From NCBI GenBank assembly GCA_900545515.1, contig UQZA01000002.1:62001-126000 (forward strand): a stretch of DNA of 64,000 bases. The letters run 5' to 3'. Positions 51,355 to 60,016 of the stretch are shown here, piece after piece (within the stretch, counting starts at the first letter, position 1; each line of letters starts with the position of its first letter). The DNA comes from an uncultured Eubacteriales bacterium (GTDB lineage Bacteria > Bacillota > Clostridia > Oscillospirales > Oscillospiraceae). Made by a program: the position numbers and the translations under genes. The notes under the pieces are model-generated. The model searched no databases and was not told where the DNA came from. It saw only the letters and a program-made list of their open reading frames with translations.

Positions 51355-52971
51355 TTAGTTGGAAGTGGACTGAGAAGAGTTAGACTGGAGGGTGATGCCC
51401 TTGTTGACAAACCGCACGCCCAGTCCCTGGGAGGGCGTGATGGCTTCTGTCAGGCCGGTGTACCAGGTGTTGTAGTCTGCGCTGGTTTTGGCGTTTACAA
51501 TCAGGGAATCCCGGAAGGAATATTCGCCGGGGCCTACGAAGTAAATCAGGTGGCAGCCATAGGTGGTCTCCACAACGCCCACATCGCCGGCTTTCCGGCT
51601 GGAGTCGAAGATCCAGTCGTTGAAGGCATCTACCATTTGGCCGGGGGCTACGTTTTCGTATAGGCCTCCGTTGGTGTTGGAACCGGTGTCGGAGGAATGA
51701 GACTCAGCCATTTCAGCAAAGTGCTCTTCGGTGGGGTCCTCTTCAAATTGGGTCTTTAGGTCTTCAATTTGCTTCTTGGCGTCTTCTGCGGTGACATTGT
51801 CGCTGGTGGAGATCAGAATGTGCCGCACATTCACGGTCTCTACATCGGAGTTGTCTCTGGAGTCCAGATACATGGCCACGTAGAAGCCAGCGTCATTTCC
51901 GGCTGCCACGTAGGTGGTGTCTCCGGCTTGACGGCCATCTTCCACCATCCAGTCGGACAGAACGGTCACCAGGTTGCTCTTCAGCACGTTTTCGTGGAGG
52001 GTGGAATCGGTCTCTTCCTCAGCCTCGGTGGGTTCTGTGGTGTCGGTGGACGCCTCTTCCTGGGCGGCCTTCTTGGCCTCCTCCAGCTCCTCCACGGCGG
52101 CCTTGAACTTGGCCTCGTCGCCCTTGGAGGATTCAGCCAGCTCCTTGGCGGCGCTTTCCACAGCCGTCAGGGCAGCGGCCTTCTGCTCATCGTTGGGGGT
52201 TTCCACACCCTCTTCGTAATAGTCGCTGGTGCTGAGGAGGTAGTACCGGTAAGAGTAAGAGTTGTAAGCGGTGGGATCTTCTGCACCGTAGGCGTCGATC
52301 TCTTCCTGGGTGTAATCCAGGTCGTTCATATACTTATTGGCGTAGCTGCTGGCCAGCTGCTGTACCTCCAGGTACTCCCGGTAGCTGGACTCGTTGCAGC
52401 CGCGGCCGTAGTTGGCCCGGAGCATGGCGGAGGCGCTGCTGTAGCCATAGATGCTGGCGTAAGCAGACATGTTGGACAGCGCCGTGTCCACCTGAGACTG
52501 TTCCTCTTCGCTCAGAGTGTAGCCCTTGGCAACTGCCTCGTCGTAAATGGCATAGGTGTTCCGGGCAGTGGTGATGGCAGTATCCAGGAAGTAGTCGGCC
52601 CAGGTATCAAAGCCTTCGCCGAGATACTCCTGCTCGTCCAGGGGCGTGCCGCTGGTGACCATGTAGCTCATCATGGAGTTGCTGCTCATGGTGTTGTTAA
52701 CGGTGTCCAGGTAGTAATAGTTCAGCTCGGCGGCGGTGAGCTTGTGGTTGCCGATGGTGACAGCGGTAAGGGTGCGCTCCAGCACGCCTGTGTTGGCAAT
52801 GGCGGCAACGGCGATGCCAATGACCATCAGGCCGATGATCACGTAGAACACGGCGCTCCAAATCTTCAGACGCTTGGCAGCTTTTTCTTCTTCGGTGACG
52901 GCCCGCCGCTTGGTCGTGGGGGCGGAAGCCGCCTGCTCCTGGCGGAGCTTTTTTTGGCGTGATGCACTCAT
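51355..52971 (-). CDS. Membrane-anchored peptidylprolyl isomerase (parvulin type)
   Basis: A 538-residue extracytoplasmic foldase. A basic cytoplasmic tail (residues 1-35) and one membrane helix (about 38-60, WSAVFYVIIGLMVIGIAVAA) are followed by a SurA/PrsA-like chaperone region. An Ala/Glu-rich coiled region with a Thr/Glu-rich acidic stretch lies near residues 290-325. A parvulin domain starts near 375 (VRHILISTSDN, NGGLYENVAPGQMV, TYGCHLIYFVG). It has an uncleaved anchor rather than the lipobox of PrsA. It has its own promoter. Confidence 0.9.
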   Translation of the reverse strand: MSASRQKKLRQEQAASAPTTKRRAVTEEEKAAKRLKIWSAVFYVIIGLMVIGIAVAAIANTGVLERTLTAVTIGNHKLTAAELNYYYLDTVNNTMSSNSMMSYMVTSGTPLDEQEYLGEGFDTWADYFLDTAITTARNTYAIYDEAVAKGYTLSEEEQSQVDTALSNMSAYASIYGYSSASAMLRANYGRGCNESSYREYLEVQQLASSYANKYMNDLDYTQEEIDAYGAEDPTAYNSYSYRYYLLSTSDYYEEGVETPNDEQKAAALTAVESAAKELAESSKGDEAKFKAAVEELEEAKKAAQEEASTDTTEPTEAEEETDSTLHENVLKSNLVTVLSDWMVEDGRQAGDTTYVAAGNDAGFYVAMYLDSRDNSDVETVNVRHILISTSDNVTAEDAKKQIEDLKTQFEEDPTEEHFAEMAESHSSDTGSNTNGGLYENVAPGQMVDAFNDWIFDSSRKAGDVGVVETTYGCHLIYFVGPGEYSFRDSLIVNAKTSADYNTWYTGLTEAITPSQGLGVRFVNKGITLQSNSSQSTSN

Positions 52972-53040
52972 GGTTAATCAGATCCTCTCAATTATCCTTA
53001 GGAATTGGGTACCGGCGGGTAATCCGCATAGACGAAAGAT

Positions 53041-53069
53041 ATTATACCTGAGATTCCCCCTAGTTTCAA
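53041..53069 (-). promoter_or_regulatory. Promoter of the parvulin gene
   Basis: TTGAAA at 53069-53064, 17 bases, TATAAT at 53046-53041. Confidence 0.78.
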
Positions 53070-53122
53070 GTATTTCGGTGGGGAAAAAACAAAATTGAAG
53101 AAAGTTTTTTGCACTTTGCCGC

Positions 53123-53941
53123 TTATCGGGGTTCCTTTCCTGCCCGGAAAATTTCGATCATTTCCCCCGTCAGGCTGTCGGAGGAGTGGTCGGTGGGAAG
53201 CGCATTCCGGGGGAACCACTGGGCCTCGGCCAATTCTTCCTCCTGGAGGTGAATGCAATCGGGACCGGCCAGTTCAGCAAAAAAGCCGAAGAGCAGACTG
53301 TCTGTCACCACCCAGGGTTGGGATTTGTAAAACCGGAGGTTGTCCACCTGAAGCCCGGTCTCCTCCAGAACCTCTCGCCGGACGGTCTCCTCAATGGATT
53401 CCCCAATTTCGTTGAAGCCGGCTACCAGGGCATATCGCCGGAAACTCCGGCCGGCGTACTTGGTCAGCAGGAGCCGGTCCCCATGGCATACGGCCACAAT
53501 CACAGCCGGGCAAATTTTAGGGTAGACAGTGCGGCCACAGGCGGGGCAAACCAAGGCCCGTTCCAAGGTGCTGGGCTCCAGAGACCTGCCGCAGGCGCCG
53601 CAGAACCGGTTTCCGGCATACCACCGGGCGAGGCTCTCTCCCACGGCGCAGGCAAAGACCGTTTGCCCCGGGGCGAGAGCCCGGTAATTGGAAACCATGG
53701 AAAAGCCTGGAGCCTGTAGCGCCGGGCCTTGCGGCAGGTAATAGTGGGTTTCATCAATGGAGAAGCCGTAAATCCAACCGGAGGCGCCGGTGCACTGCTC
53801 CACCCTGGGCAGCTGGAGCAATCCCTCTTCCAGCCTGGCCAGGACCTGGCCCCCGGCATAGGCCAGGGCCAGATCTCCGGGGGCGGGAGGGACGAAGGAC
53901 ATGGGGTTGTGGTAAATGTGAGGCGCAATGTCTTGCAGCAT
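53123..53941 (-). CDS. nudC: NAD+ diphosphatase / RNA deNADding Nudix hydrolase
   Basis: NudC cleaves NADH and NAD-capped RNA to NMN and AMP or 5'-monophosphate RNA. The 272-residue protein has a zinc ribbon (FCGACG, then CPACG), the full Nudix box GFNEIGESIEETVRREVLEE, and the NudC-specific SQPW in YKSQPWVV. The ATG follows AGGAGG by seven bases. It is the last gene of the minus-strand unit LCP-ProX-gluQ-nudC, 18 bases after gluQ. Confidence 0.92.
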   Translation of the reverse strand: MLQDIAPHIYHNPMSFVPPAPGDLALAYAGGQVLARLEEGLLQLPRVEQCTGASGWIYGFSIDETHYYLPQGPALQAPGFSMVSNYRALAPGQTVFACAVGESLARWYAGNRFCGACGRSLEPSTLERALVCPACGRTVYPKICPAVIVAVCHGDRLLLTKYAGRSFRRYALVAGFNEIGESIEETVRREVLEETGLQVDNLRFYKSQPWVVTDSLLFGFFAELAGPDCIHLQEEELAEAQWFPRNALPTDHSSDSLTGEMIEIFRAGKEPR

Positions 53942-53959
53942 AAGGAAGCCTCCTGCATG

Positions 53960-54874
53960 TTAGGGTAGATGGGAGGGGGAGACGGTGATATCCTGCCGGG
54001 GCACCCGGTCCCAGTGAAACAGGGGAACCAGGTCCCGGGCCTGGACCGGCTCCGGTTTGGGTAGCAGCCCGGCCCAGTGGGCTAGCAGCCCCAGGATTTC
54101 CTGTGGAGACAGGTGGCGGGACAGGGCCTCCAGGTCCAAATCCCCATCTCGTTTGGACAGACGGCGGCCGTCTGGCGCCAGGAGCATGGGTACATGGTAA
54201 TAGCGGGGCTGAGGAGCGCCCAAAAGCTCCTGCAGGTACATTTGACGGGGGGTAGAAGAGAGAAGGTCCCGCCCCCGGACCACCTCCGTGACCCCGGCCG
54301 CGGCATCATCCACCACCACGGCCAGCTGATATACGAATACTCCATCCGCCCGGCGGACCACAAAATCGCCGCAGTCCCGGGCAAGATTTTCTATGTATTG
54401 GCCCTGAACTCCGTCCCAGAGGGAGACCTCCCGGTCCGGTACCCGAACCCGCCAGGCGGGCAAGCGGCCAAAGGCGGCCCACTCCTCCGGCTTTCGATTC
54501 CGGCACCGGCCGTCATATACATAGACGCCATCGGTGGCGTGAGGAGCGTCAATCCGGTGCAGGCGGCTGCGGGTGCAGTAGCAGGGGTAAAGAAGCCCCA
54601 TCTCCTCCAAAAGCCGAAAGGCGGCCTGGTAGGCCTCTTGCCGCTGGCTTTGGGGTGTGGTCTCCCGGTCCCAGGTGAGGCCCAGCCAGGTGAGGTCCCG
54701 GCGGAGCTGGCTGGCGTAACCCGCATTGGTACGCTGAGTGTCCAGATCTTCCATACGTAGAACCAATTCACCGCCCTGAGACCGGACGGAAAGCCAGGCC
54801 AGCAGGGCGGAGAACAGATTTCCCAAATGCATCCGTCCGCTGGGCGTGGGGGCAAAACGCCCCACGGACCTCAT
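53960..54874 (-). CDS. gluQ: Glutamyl-Q tRNA(Asp) synthetase
   Basis: GluQ-RS activates glutamate and attaches it to queuosine in tRNA-Asp. The 304-residue protein has the catalytic core of GluRS without the anticodon-binding domain. It shows the HIGH-like FAPTPSGRMHLGN at residues 7-19, the zinc-ligand region CYCTRSRL and YDGRCR, and the KMSKS-like GRRLSKRDGDLDL. The ATG at 54874 overlaps the upstream gene's stop (ATGA); the frame upstream of it is not conserved. Confidence 0.9.
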   Translation of the reverse strand: MRSVGRFAPTPSGRMHLGNLFSALLAWLSVRSQGGELVLRMEDLDTQRTNAGYASQLRRDLTWLGLTWDRETTPQSQRQEAYQAAFRLLEEMGLLYPCYCTRSRLHRIDAPHATDGVYVYDGRCRNRKPEEWAAFGRLPAWRVRVPDREVSLWDGVQGQYIENLARDCGDFVVRRADGVFVYQLAVVVDDAAAGVTEVVRGRDLLSSTPRQMYLQELLGAPQPRYYHVPMLLAPDGRRLSKRDGDLDLEALSRHLSPQEILGLLAHWAGLLPKPEPVQARDLVPLFHWDRVPRQDITVSPSHLP

Positions 54875-55437
54875 AGCGGATCCTCCGGCAGGTCCACCAG
54901 AAGCGGACGGTGTCCCAGGGCGGGGATTACCCGCTCCAGCACATCCCCCATGGCAATGCGCAGGGTGGAGGTGTTCTGGCAGGGATGCAGCCCCAGATAG
55001 GCCTGGCGCAGAAGGGGACGGTCCAGAACCAGCTGCACGGCGCAGCCCGGGTCCTGGAGCAGGCACAGAAGGCTGGCGGAGCCGGGCTGAACTCCCAGAA
55101 GCCGGGCCAGATCCTCTTCCCCGGCAAAGCTCAGGCGGCTGCAGCCCAACTGAGCGGAAAGATGCTTGGTTTTGAATACCTTGTCCCCTTCCAGCAGCAG
55201 AAGATAGAACTGGGTTTTCTGCCGGTTGCACAGGAAGAGGTTTTTGGCAATGGGGGCCTCCAGAACCGCCTCCACCTGGTGGCAGGTCTCAATGTGAAAG
55301 GCAGGGCTGTGGTCCACCCGGCCATAGGAGACGCCCAGGCGGTCCAGAAAGTCATAGCAAGCCATTTCCGCCGGGCTCCGCCCCTGACTGTCCCCGGGGC
55401 GGCCGGTGTGGCGGGTCTCATCCAGTTTCCAATCCAT
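54871..55437 (-). CDS. YbaK/ProX-type aminoacyl-tRNA deacylase
   Basis: A 188-residue trans-editing deacylase that removes wrongly attached amino acids (commonly Ala from tRNA-Pro). Family features are DFLDRLGVSYGRVDHSPAF at the start, then AKNLFLCNRQKTQFYLLLL, with the conserved Lys in TKHLSAQLG. Together with gluQ it makes a tRNA-charging pair. It lies 11 bases after the LCP gene. Confidence 0.88.
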   Translation of the reverse strand: MDWKLDETRHTGRPGDSQGRSPAEMACYDFLDRLGVSYGRVDHSPAFHIETCHQVEAVLEAPIAKNLFLCNRQKTQFYLLLLEGDKVFKTKHLSAQLGCSRLSFAGEEDLARLLGVQPGSASLLCLLQDPGCAVQLVLDRPLLRQAYLGLHPCQNTSTLRIAMGDVLERVIPALGHRPLLVDLPEDPL

Positions 55438-55448
55438 GGAAAGCCTCC

Positions 55449-56774
55449 TCAGTACACAATGTTCAAGTCGTTGGCGTTGATCTCCCGGGTGTAGGGGTTA
55501 CAGGACTGGTTGATGACGTCTGCCACGCCTGCCGGGTCCAGGATGTAGTAAGAGACACCGTCAATCATATCTGCATAGCCGGGCAGGGTTACCGTCTGCA
55601 GGTTGCCCAGGCCGGAACGCCAGGCGGTATAGGCGATCCACAGAAGATTGCCTGTGGTGAGGTCCGATTCGGAGGAGGCCTGCACAGTGGAGAGAATTTG
55701 GGGAAGCTTCACCAGATTGGGGAGAGTCAACCATTGGTCCATGCAGGCGGAGAGAAACTGGCGCTGCACGTCCACCCGGCCCAGGTCCTGGTCAGCGTAG
55801 CCCTTCCGGAAGCGAACCAGGCCCATGGCCTCGTATCCGTCCAGCTTCTGCTTGCCCTCCTTCAGGTCGATATAGAGGTCCTGGGAGGGGTCTTCATAGA
55901 ACATATCCATGGGGACGTCGAACTCCACCCCGCCCATCAGGTTCACCACATCCACGAAGGCGTCCAGGGTGATCAGCATATAGCCGTCCGGCCGGTAACC
56001 GATGATGTCCGATACATAGTCCAGAAGGGCCTCCATACCCTCCTGACCGCCATCGTTGCGACCGTAGGCGGAGTTCAGCTTGGCGTCGCTGCCGGAGGAT
56101 GTATGGGTCAGGGTGTCCCGGGGCAGGCTCACCAGGGTGATAGCCTGCTCCCGGGCGTTCAAATACAGGAGCATCATGGTGTCGGTTCGGGTGCCTTCCT
56201 GGTCGGTGCCGCACAGGAGCACCGTGGCTGCACCTTCCTTCCGGGCGCCAATGGGCTGGTCTGTCTCAGGCATTTTCATGGTGCTGCGAATCCACAGGTA
56301 AGCACCGCCGATCAGGAGCAGAACCACCAGCAGTACGCCGGCTAGGAGCCTCACGCCACGGCGCTTTTTCCGGCGCTTTGACGGCTTGGGCTGCCTGCTG
56401 GGAGCCGGACGGCGGGGAAGGTCCTCTCCCTCCTCGTAGGTCTCCCGGTGGTTTTTACGAGGGGACTGGCGCCGGGGCTGACGGCGGTCCTCGTTTTGAA
56501 AATCCACGTTGTAGGCTGGAATGGCAGGCCCGGGGGCTTCCTCCTGGGCCTCTGGCCGGGGCTCGTTGGGACGGCCGTAGTTGTTCTGGTAGTTGCGCAC
56601 ATCCTGGCCATAGTGGTTGCTGTAGTTGGCGTAAAAGCGGAGATCCTCCCAGGGAGCAGGAGGCGCATCCTCCTCCGCCTCTTCGGGGGGAGTTTCGCCC
56701 AGGACCTGGTCTGCCTTGCGGAGCAGGTCCTCCAAATCGTCGTCTTCGTTCCGGGGCTTTTTGTGATAGGCCAT
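55449..56774 (-). CDS. LytR-CpsA-Psr family protein
   Basis: LCP enzymes attach teichoic acids or capsule polymers to peptidoglycan. The 441-residue protein has a long acidic and then Arg-rich cytoplasmic region (1-145), one membrane helix (about 148-170, LLAGVLLVVLLLIGGAYLWI) and an extracellular LCP domain. The domain has TDTMMLLYLN, SLPRDTL, LNSAYGRNDGG and LVRFRKGYADQDLGRVDVQR. The 145-residue Gln/Asn/Pro-rich front part is longer than usual. The ATG follows AAGGAGG. A promoter lies upstream. Confidence 0.92.
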   Translation of the reverse strand: MAYHKKPRNEDDDLEDLLRKADQVLGETPPEEAEEDAPPAPWEDLRFYANYSNHYGQDVRNYQNNYGRPNEPRPEAQEEAPGPAIPAYNVDFQNEDRRQPRRQSPRKNHRETYEEGEDLPRRPAPSRQPKPSKRRKKRRGVRLLAGVLLVVLLLIGGAYLWIRSTMKMPETDQPIGARKEGAATVLLCGTDQEGTRTDTMMLLYLNAREQAITLVSLPRDTLTHTSSGSDAKLNSAYGRNDGGQEGMEALLDYVSDIIGYRPDGYMLITLDAFVDVVNLMGGVEFDVPMDMFYEDPSQDLYIDLKEGKQKLDGYEAMGLVRFRKGYADQDLGRVDVQRQFLSACMDQWLTLPNLVKLPQILSTVQASSESDLTTGNLLWIAYTAWRSGLGNLQTVTLPGYADMIDGVSYYILDPAGVADVINQSCNPYTREINANDLNIVY

Positions 56775-56813
56775 GGAGATACCTCCTTGATTTGGCGTAT
56801 ATTCTGAGCCTAT

Positions 56814-56842
56814 ATTGTAGCGCAAATTCCGGGGAAAGTAAA
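56814..56842 (-). promoter_or_regulatory. Promoter of the LCP-nudC unit
   Basis: TTTACT at 56842-56837, 17 bases, TACAAT at 56819-56814. Confidence 0.65.
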
Positions 56843-56869
56843 CGGCTTTTCCACCGGGAGAAGATTTTT

Positions 56870-56898
56870 ATGGATTTCGTAATGATTTGTGCTATAAT
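56870..56898 (+). promoter_or_regulatory. Extended -10 promoter of the acyl-CoA ligase-like gene
   Basis: TATAAT at 56893-56898 with TG one base upstream; the -35 (ATGGAT) is weak. Confidence 0.6.
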
Positions 56899-56962
56899 GG
56901 AAACGCCAAATGCCGGGGAGGGCCCCGGCCTCCGCTTGTCGACTGGAAAGGATGATTTCAAT

Positions 56963-58693
56963 ATGGCTCTCTCTGCTTCTGCCCCTTGGGTGAACTTTTA
57001 CGGCAACACGCCCAAGTCTATTGACTATCCCCGCAAGACCATGTACCAGCTGCTGTCAGATACGGCGCGGCGGTATCCCCAAAATATTGCCTATGTGTTT
57101 ATGGGTAAGGAAACGGACTACGCCACCTTCCTTCGCCGGGTGGATCTGGCGGCCAAGGCCTTTGTGGCCATGGGCATCCACCGGGGGGACCGGGTGACCA
57201 TTTGCATGCCGAATTCACCACAGGGTGTGGACTGCTTCTATGCCCTGAACCGGATTGGTGCAATTCCCAACATGATCCACCCCCTGTCTGCCCCTCACGA
57301 GATTGCGTTTTACCTGAACGCGTCTCACAGCAAAGCCATTTTGACCCTGGATCAGTTTTACTATAAGGTGGAGCAGATTCTTCCGGACCTCCATGACACC
57401 TGCCGGATCATCATCGCCAAGATTCAGGACGAGCTGCCTGGGATGAAGAAAGCCCTGTTCCCTCTGACCAAAACCGCCCGGTCGGTGCAGAAGCTGCCGA
57501 AAACCGGTTATATTCTTTGGAATGATTTTCTGAATGCAGGCCGCCGGTCCAAGAAGGAGCTGCCCCCCGACGAGGGGAAGTATGACGACTGCGGCGCGAT
57601 TCTCTACTCCGGCGGCACCACCGGCACCACCAAGGGCATCATGCTCTCCAATCTTAATTTTAATGCTCTAGGCCTGCAGACCATTGCCGCTTCTGGGTAC
57701 ACCTCCGTGGCGGGCATGAAAATGCTGTCCATTATGCCCATTTTCCACGGTTTTGGACTGGGGATCGGCATCCACACTGCCCTCATTGGCGGCGCTACCT
57801 GCATACTGGTGCCCCAGTTCAGCGTGAAGCTCTACGCGGAGATTCTAAAAAAGCAAAAGCCCAACCTGATCCCTGGCGTCCCCACCCTGTTTGAGGCCCT
57901 CCTCCGGGCGGACTCCCTGGATGGGGTGGACCTCAGCTTCCTGAAGGGAATTTTTTCCGGAGGAGATTCCCTGTCTCCGGAATTAAAAAAGAAAGTGGAT
58001 CAGTTCCTCAAGGAACACAACTGCTCCGAGCAGATCCGGGAGGGCTACGGCACCACAGAGTGCGTCACTGCCTCCTGCCTCACCCCCAAGGATTATGCCC
58101 GCTCTGGCTCCATCGGCGTGCCGTTCCCCGATACATACTACAAAATTGTGAAGCCTGGCACCACGGAGGAGCTGCCTGCCAACACTGACGGTGAAATTTG
58201 CATCTCCGGTCCGACAGTGATGCTGGGCTATATGGACAACCCCGAGGAGACGGCGCAAACCCTCCGCCGCCATCTGGAGGGCCGGATCTGGCTCCACACT
58301 GGCGATTTGGGGCGGATGGATCAGGATGGTTTTGTGTATTTCCGCCAGAGAATCAAGCGAATGATCATTACTTCCGGTTACAACGTTTATCCATCCCAGC
58401 TGGAAAATATCATTGACGGTCATGACAAGGTGCTGCTGTCCTGCGTCATCGGCGTGAAGGACCCGTATCGGGTGCAGAGGGTGAAGGCCTACGTAGTTCC
58501 CATGCCCGGTATCGAACCCACAGAGGAGCTGAAAGAGGAGCTGCTGAGCTACTGTGAGAAGCGGATTGCCAAGTACGCTATGCCCCGGGAGGTGGAATTC
58601 CGCACAGAGCTGCCCAAGACTTTGGTGGGCAAGGTGGCTTACCGGGTCCTGGAGGAAGAGGCCAACAGTCAGATTCAGCCGGAGGGGAAATGA
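56963..58693 (+). CDS. AMP-dependent synthetase/ligase, long-chain acyl-CoA ligase-like
   Basis: A 576-residue ANL enzyme that adenylates a carboxylic acid and probably transfers it to CoA. The P-loop-like LYSGGTTGTTKGIMLS is near residues 214-229, followed by REGYGTTECVT, the LHTGDLGRMDQDG region and IKRMIITSGYNVYPSQLE. Near the C-terminus KTLVGKVAYR carries the catalytic Lys. The ATG at 56963 follows AAAGGATG by eight bases; the long frame upstream crosses the divergent promoter. The substrate is unknown. It overlaps the next gene by four bases. Confidence 0.9.
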   Translation: MALSASAPWVNFYGNTPKSIDYPRKTMYQLLSDTARRYPQNIAYVFMGKETDYATFLRRVDLAAKAFVAMGIHRGDRVTICMPNSPQGVDCFYALNRIGAIPNMIHPLSAPHEIAFYLNASHSKAILTLDQFYYKVEQILPDLHDTCRIIIAKIQDELPGMKKALFPLTKTARSVQKLPKTGYILWNDFLNAGRRSKKELPPDEGKYDDCGAILYSGGTTGTTKGIMLSNLNFNALGLQTIAASGYTSVAGMKMLSIMPIFHGFGLGIGIHTALIGGATCILVPQFSVKLYAEILKKQKPNLIPGVPTLFEALLRADSLDGVDLSFLKGIFSGGDSLSPELKKKVDQFLKEHNCSEQIREGYGTTECVTASCLTPKDYARSGSIGVPFPDTYYKIVKPGTTEELPANTDGEICISGPTVMLGYMDNPEETAQTLRRHLEGRIWLHTGDLGRMDQDGFVYFRQRIKRMIITSGYNVYPSQLENIIDGHDKVLLSCVIGVKDPYRVQRVKAYVVPMPGIEPTEELKEELLSYCEKRIAKYAMPREVEFRTELPKTLVGKVAYRVLEEEANSQIQPEGK

Positions 58694-59400
58694 GTAGGCG
58701 GATCTGGGAGCTGGATGCCCTCCGGGGGCTGTGTATTTTGGGGATGATCCTGGTGCATCTGGTCTATGACATCCGGGAGCTGTATGGCCTGGCAGATTTT
58801 GCATATCCCGCTATTTTTTCCTTTGTCATGCAGTGGGGCTCGGTGCTGTTTCTTCTGATTTCCGGTATTTGCGTCACCCTGGGCCATCATCCGGTGCGGC
58901 GGGGACTGGCAGTCTTTGGGTGTGGGATGCTGTGCAGCCTGGTGACGGCGGGGATGTACTGGCTGGGCTTCCAGGGCCGGGGGATCGTCATTTGGTTTGG
59001 CATTCTCCACTGCCTGGGGGTATGCATGCTTCTGTGGCCGTGGCTGGGACGGCTACCCAATTGGGTATTGGGGGCTCTGGCCCTGCTCCTTTTGGCGCTG
59101 GGCTATTGGTTCCGGAGCCTTACGGTGGCCGCCCCCTGGCTCTTTCCCCTGGGCCTGACGACGGCAGAATTTGCCTCCAGCGATTATTTCCCCCTGCTGC
59201 CTAACCTGGGGTGGTTTCTGATAGGGGCCCTTCTGGGCAGAACGGCTTACCGGCAGGGAGAGAGCTTGCTGCCCAGATTTCCGGCTGGGGCGGCTCCGGT
59301 TCGGTTCCTAACCTGGTGTGGCAGGCAGTCTCTGCTTCTCTATCTGCTGCATCAGCCGGTGCTGGCAGGATTGTTGGAGCTGTATGTTCTTGCGCGGTAG
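58690..59400 (+). CDS. DUF1624/HGSNAT-like membrane acyltransferase
   Basis: A 236-residue membrane protein with about seven helices. The N-terminal RRIWELDALRGLCILGMILV is the family signature (heparan-alpha-glucosaminide acetyltransferase catalytic type), and the C-terminal GRQSLLLYLLHQPVL is typical of related acyltransferases. It may acylate a sugar or lipid at the membrane. Coupling to the acyl-CoA ligase (ATGA overlap) suggests the ligase supplies its acyl donor, an inference only. Confidence 0.82.
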   Translation: MSRRIWELDALRGLCILGMILVHLVYDIRELYGLADFAYPAIFSFVMQWGSVLFLLISGICVTLGHHPVRRGLAVFGCGMLCSLVTAGMYWLGFQGRGIVIWFGILHCLGVCMLLWPWLGRLPNWVLGALALLLLALGYWFRSLTVAAPWLFPLGLTTAEFASSDYFPLLPNLGWFLIGALLGRTAYRQGESLLPRFPAGAAPVRFLTWCGRQSLLLYLLHQPVLAGLLELYVLAR

Positions 59401-59430
59401 TCCCTCTTGGACGGAGAGGAGCGTGTGGTA

Positions 59431-59955
59431 GTGCGTTTTGAGACGGAACGCATGATGGTGCGGAGCTTTCAGGAAGGAGATCTTCCAGATTTGCAGGAAA
59501 TTTTGGGTGATGCACAGACCATGGTATATATGGAACCACCCTATACCTTGGAACAAACCGCCCGATTTTTGCAGGATTTCTGCATAGGCCGGAAGGGGGC
59601 CCTGGCTGCTGAGGATAAGGCCTCCGGCCGAGTCATTGGATATCTTTTGTGTAACGAAATTCAGGATGATATCTATGAAATTGGGTGGATTTTCAATCGC
59701 CGCATTTGGCGGCAGGGCTATGCCTATGAGGCCTGCTGCAGCCTGGTGGACTATGCTTTTTTCAGCCTGCATGCCCATAAACTCCTGGCTGAGACGATAG
59801 ACCCCTTGAAATCTGCAGGCCTTATGAGGAAGCTGGGTATGGAATTGGAGGGCGTCCAGCGGGGCCAAGTCAAAGACAATGGGGGCCAGTGGGTGGACCT
59901 GTATCTCTACGGGCTTCTCCGGGAAACCTGGGAAGGCAGCAGGAGGCAGAAATAG
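59431..59955 (+). CDS. GNAT family N-acetyltransferase (RimJ/RimL type)
   Basis: A 174-residue GNAT of the RimJ/RimL subgroup. It begins MRFETERMMVRSFQEGDL, with EIGWIFNRRIWRQGYAYEA as the acetyl-CoA-binding core and GLMRKLGMELEG near the end. The start is a GTG at 59431, nine bases after GGAGAGGAG and matching family starts; a TTG eight codons earlier is possible. The acceptor is unknown. Confidence 0.85.
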   Translation: MRFETERMMVRSFQEGDLPDLQEILGDAQTMVYMEPPYTLEQTARFLQDFCIGRKGALAAEDKASGRVIGYLLCNEIQDDIYEIGWIFNRRIWRQGYAYEACCSLVDYAFFSLHAHKLLAETIDPLKSAGLMRKLGMELEGVQRGQVKDNGGQWVDLYLYGLLRETWEGSRRQK

Positions 59956-59963
59956 CAACAGAT

Positions 59964-60013
59964 CAAACACCGTTGGTATGCTCCTTTTCTCTGGAGCATA
60001 CCAACGGTGTTTG
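59964..60013. terminator. Bidirectional terminator with a perfect 21-bp stem
   Basis: Two 21-base arms are perfectly complementary around the 8-base loop TTTTCTCT. It lies between convergent genes (GNAT on plus, exonuclease on minus) and can serve both. Confidence 0.8.
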
Positions 60014-60016
60014 CGC

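Noticed and set aside
54875..55231. An N-terminal extension of gluQ by more than 100 codons.
   Set aside because: It overlaps the ProX deacylase in another frame and is Gly/Ala/Pro-rich; the GluRS fold begins at the ATG at 54874.
56378..56962. A 195-codon upstream extension of the acyl-CoA ligase frame.
   Set aside because: It runs antisense to the LCP gene and through the promoter. The ATG at 56963 has a ribosome site and fits the family start.
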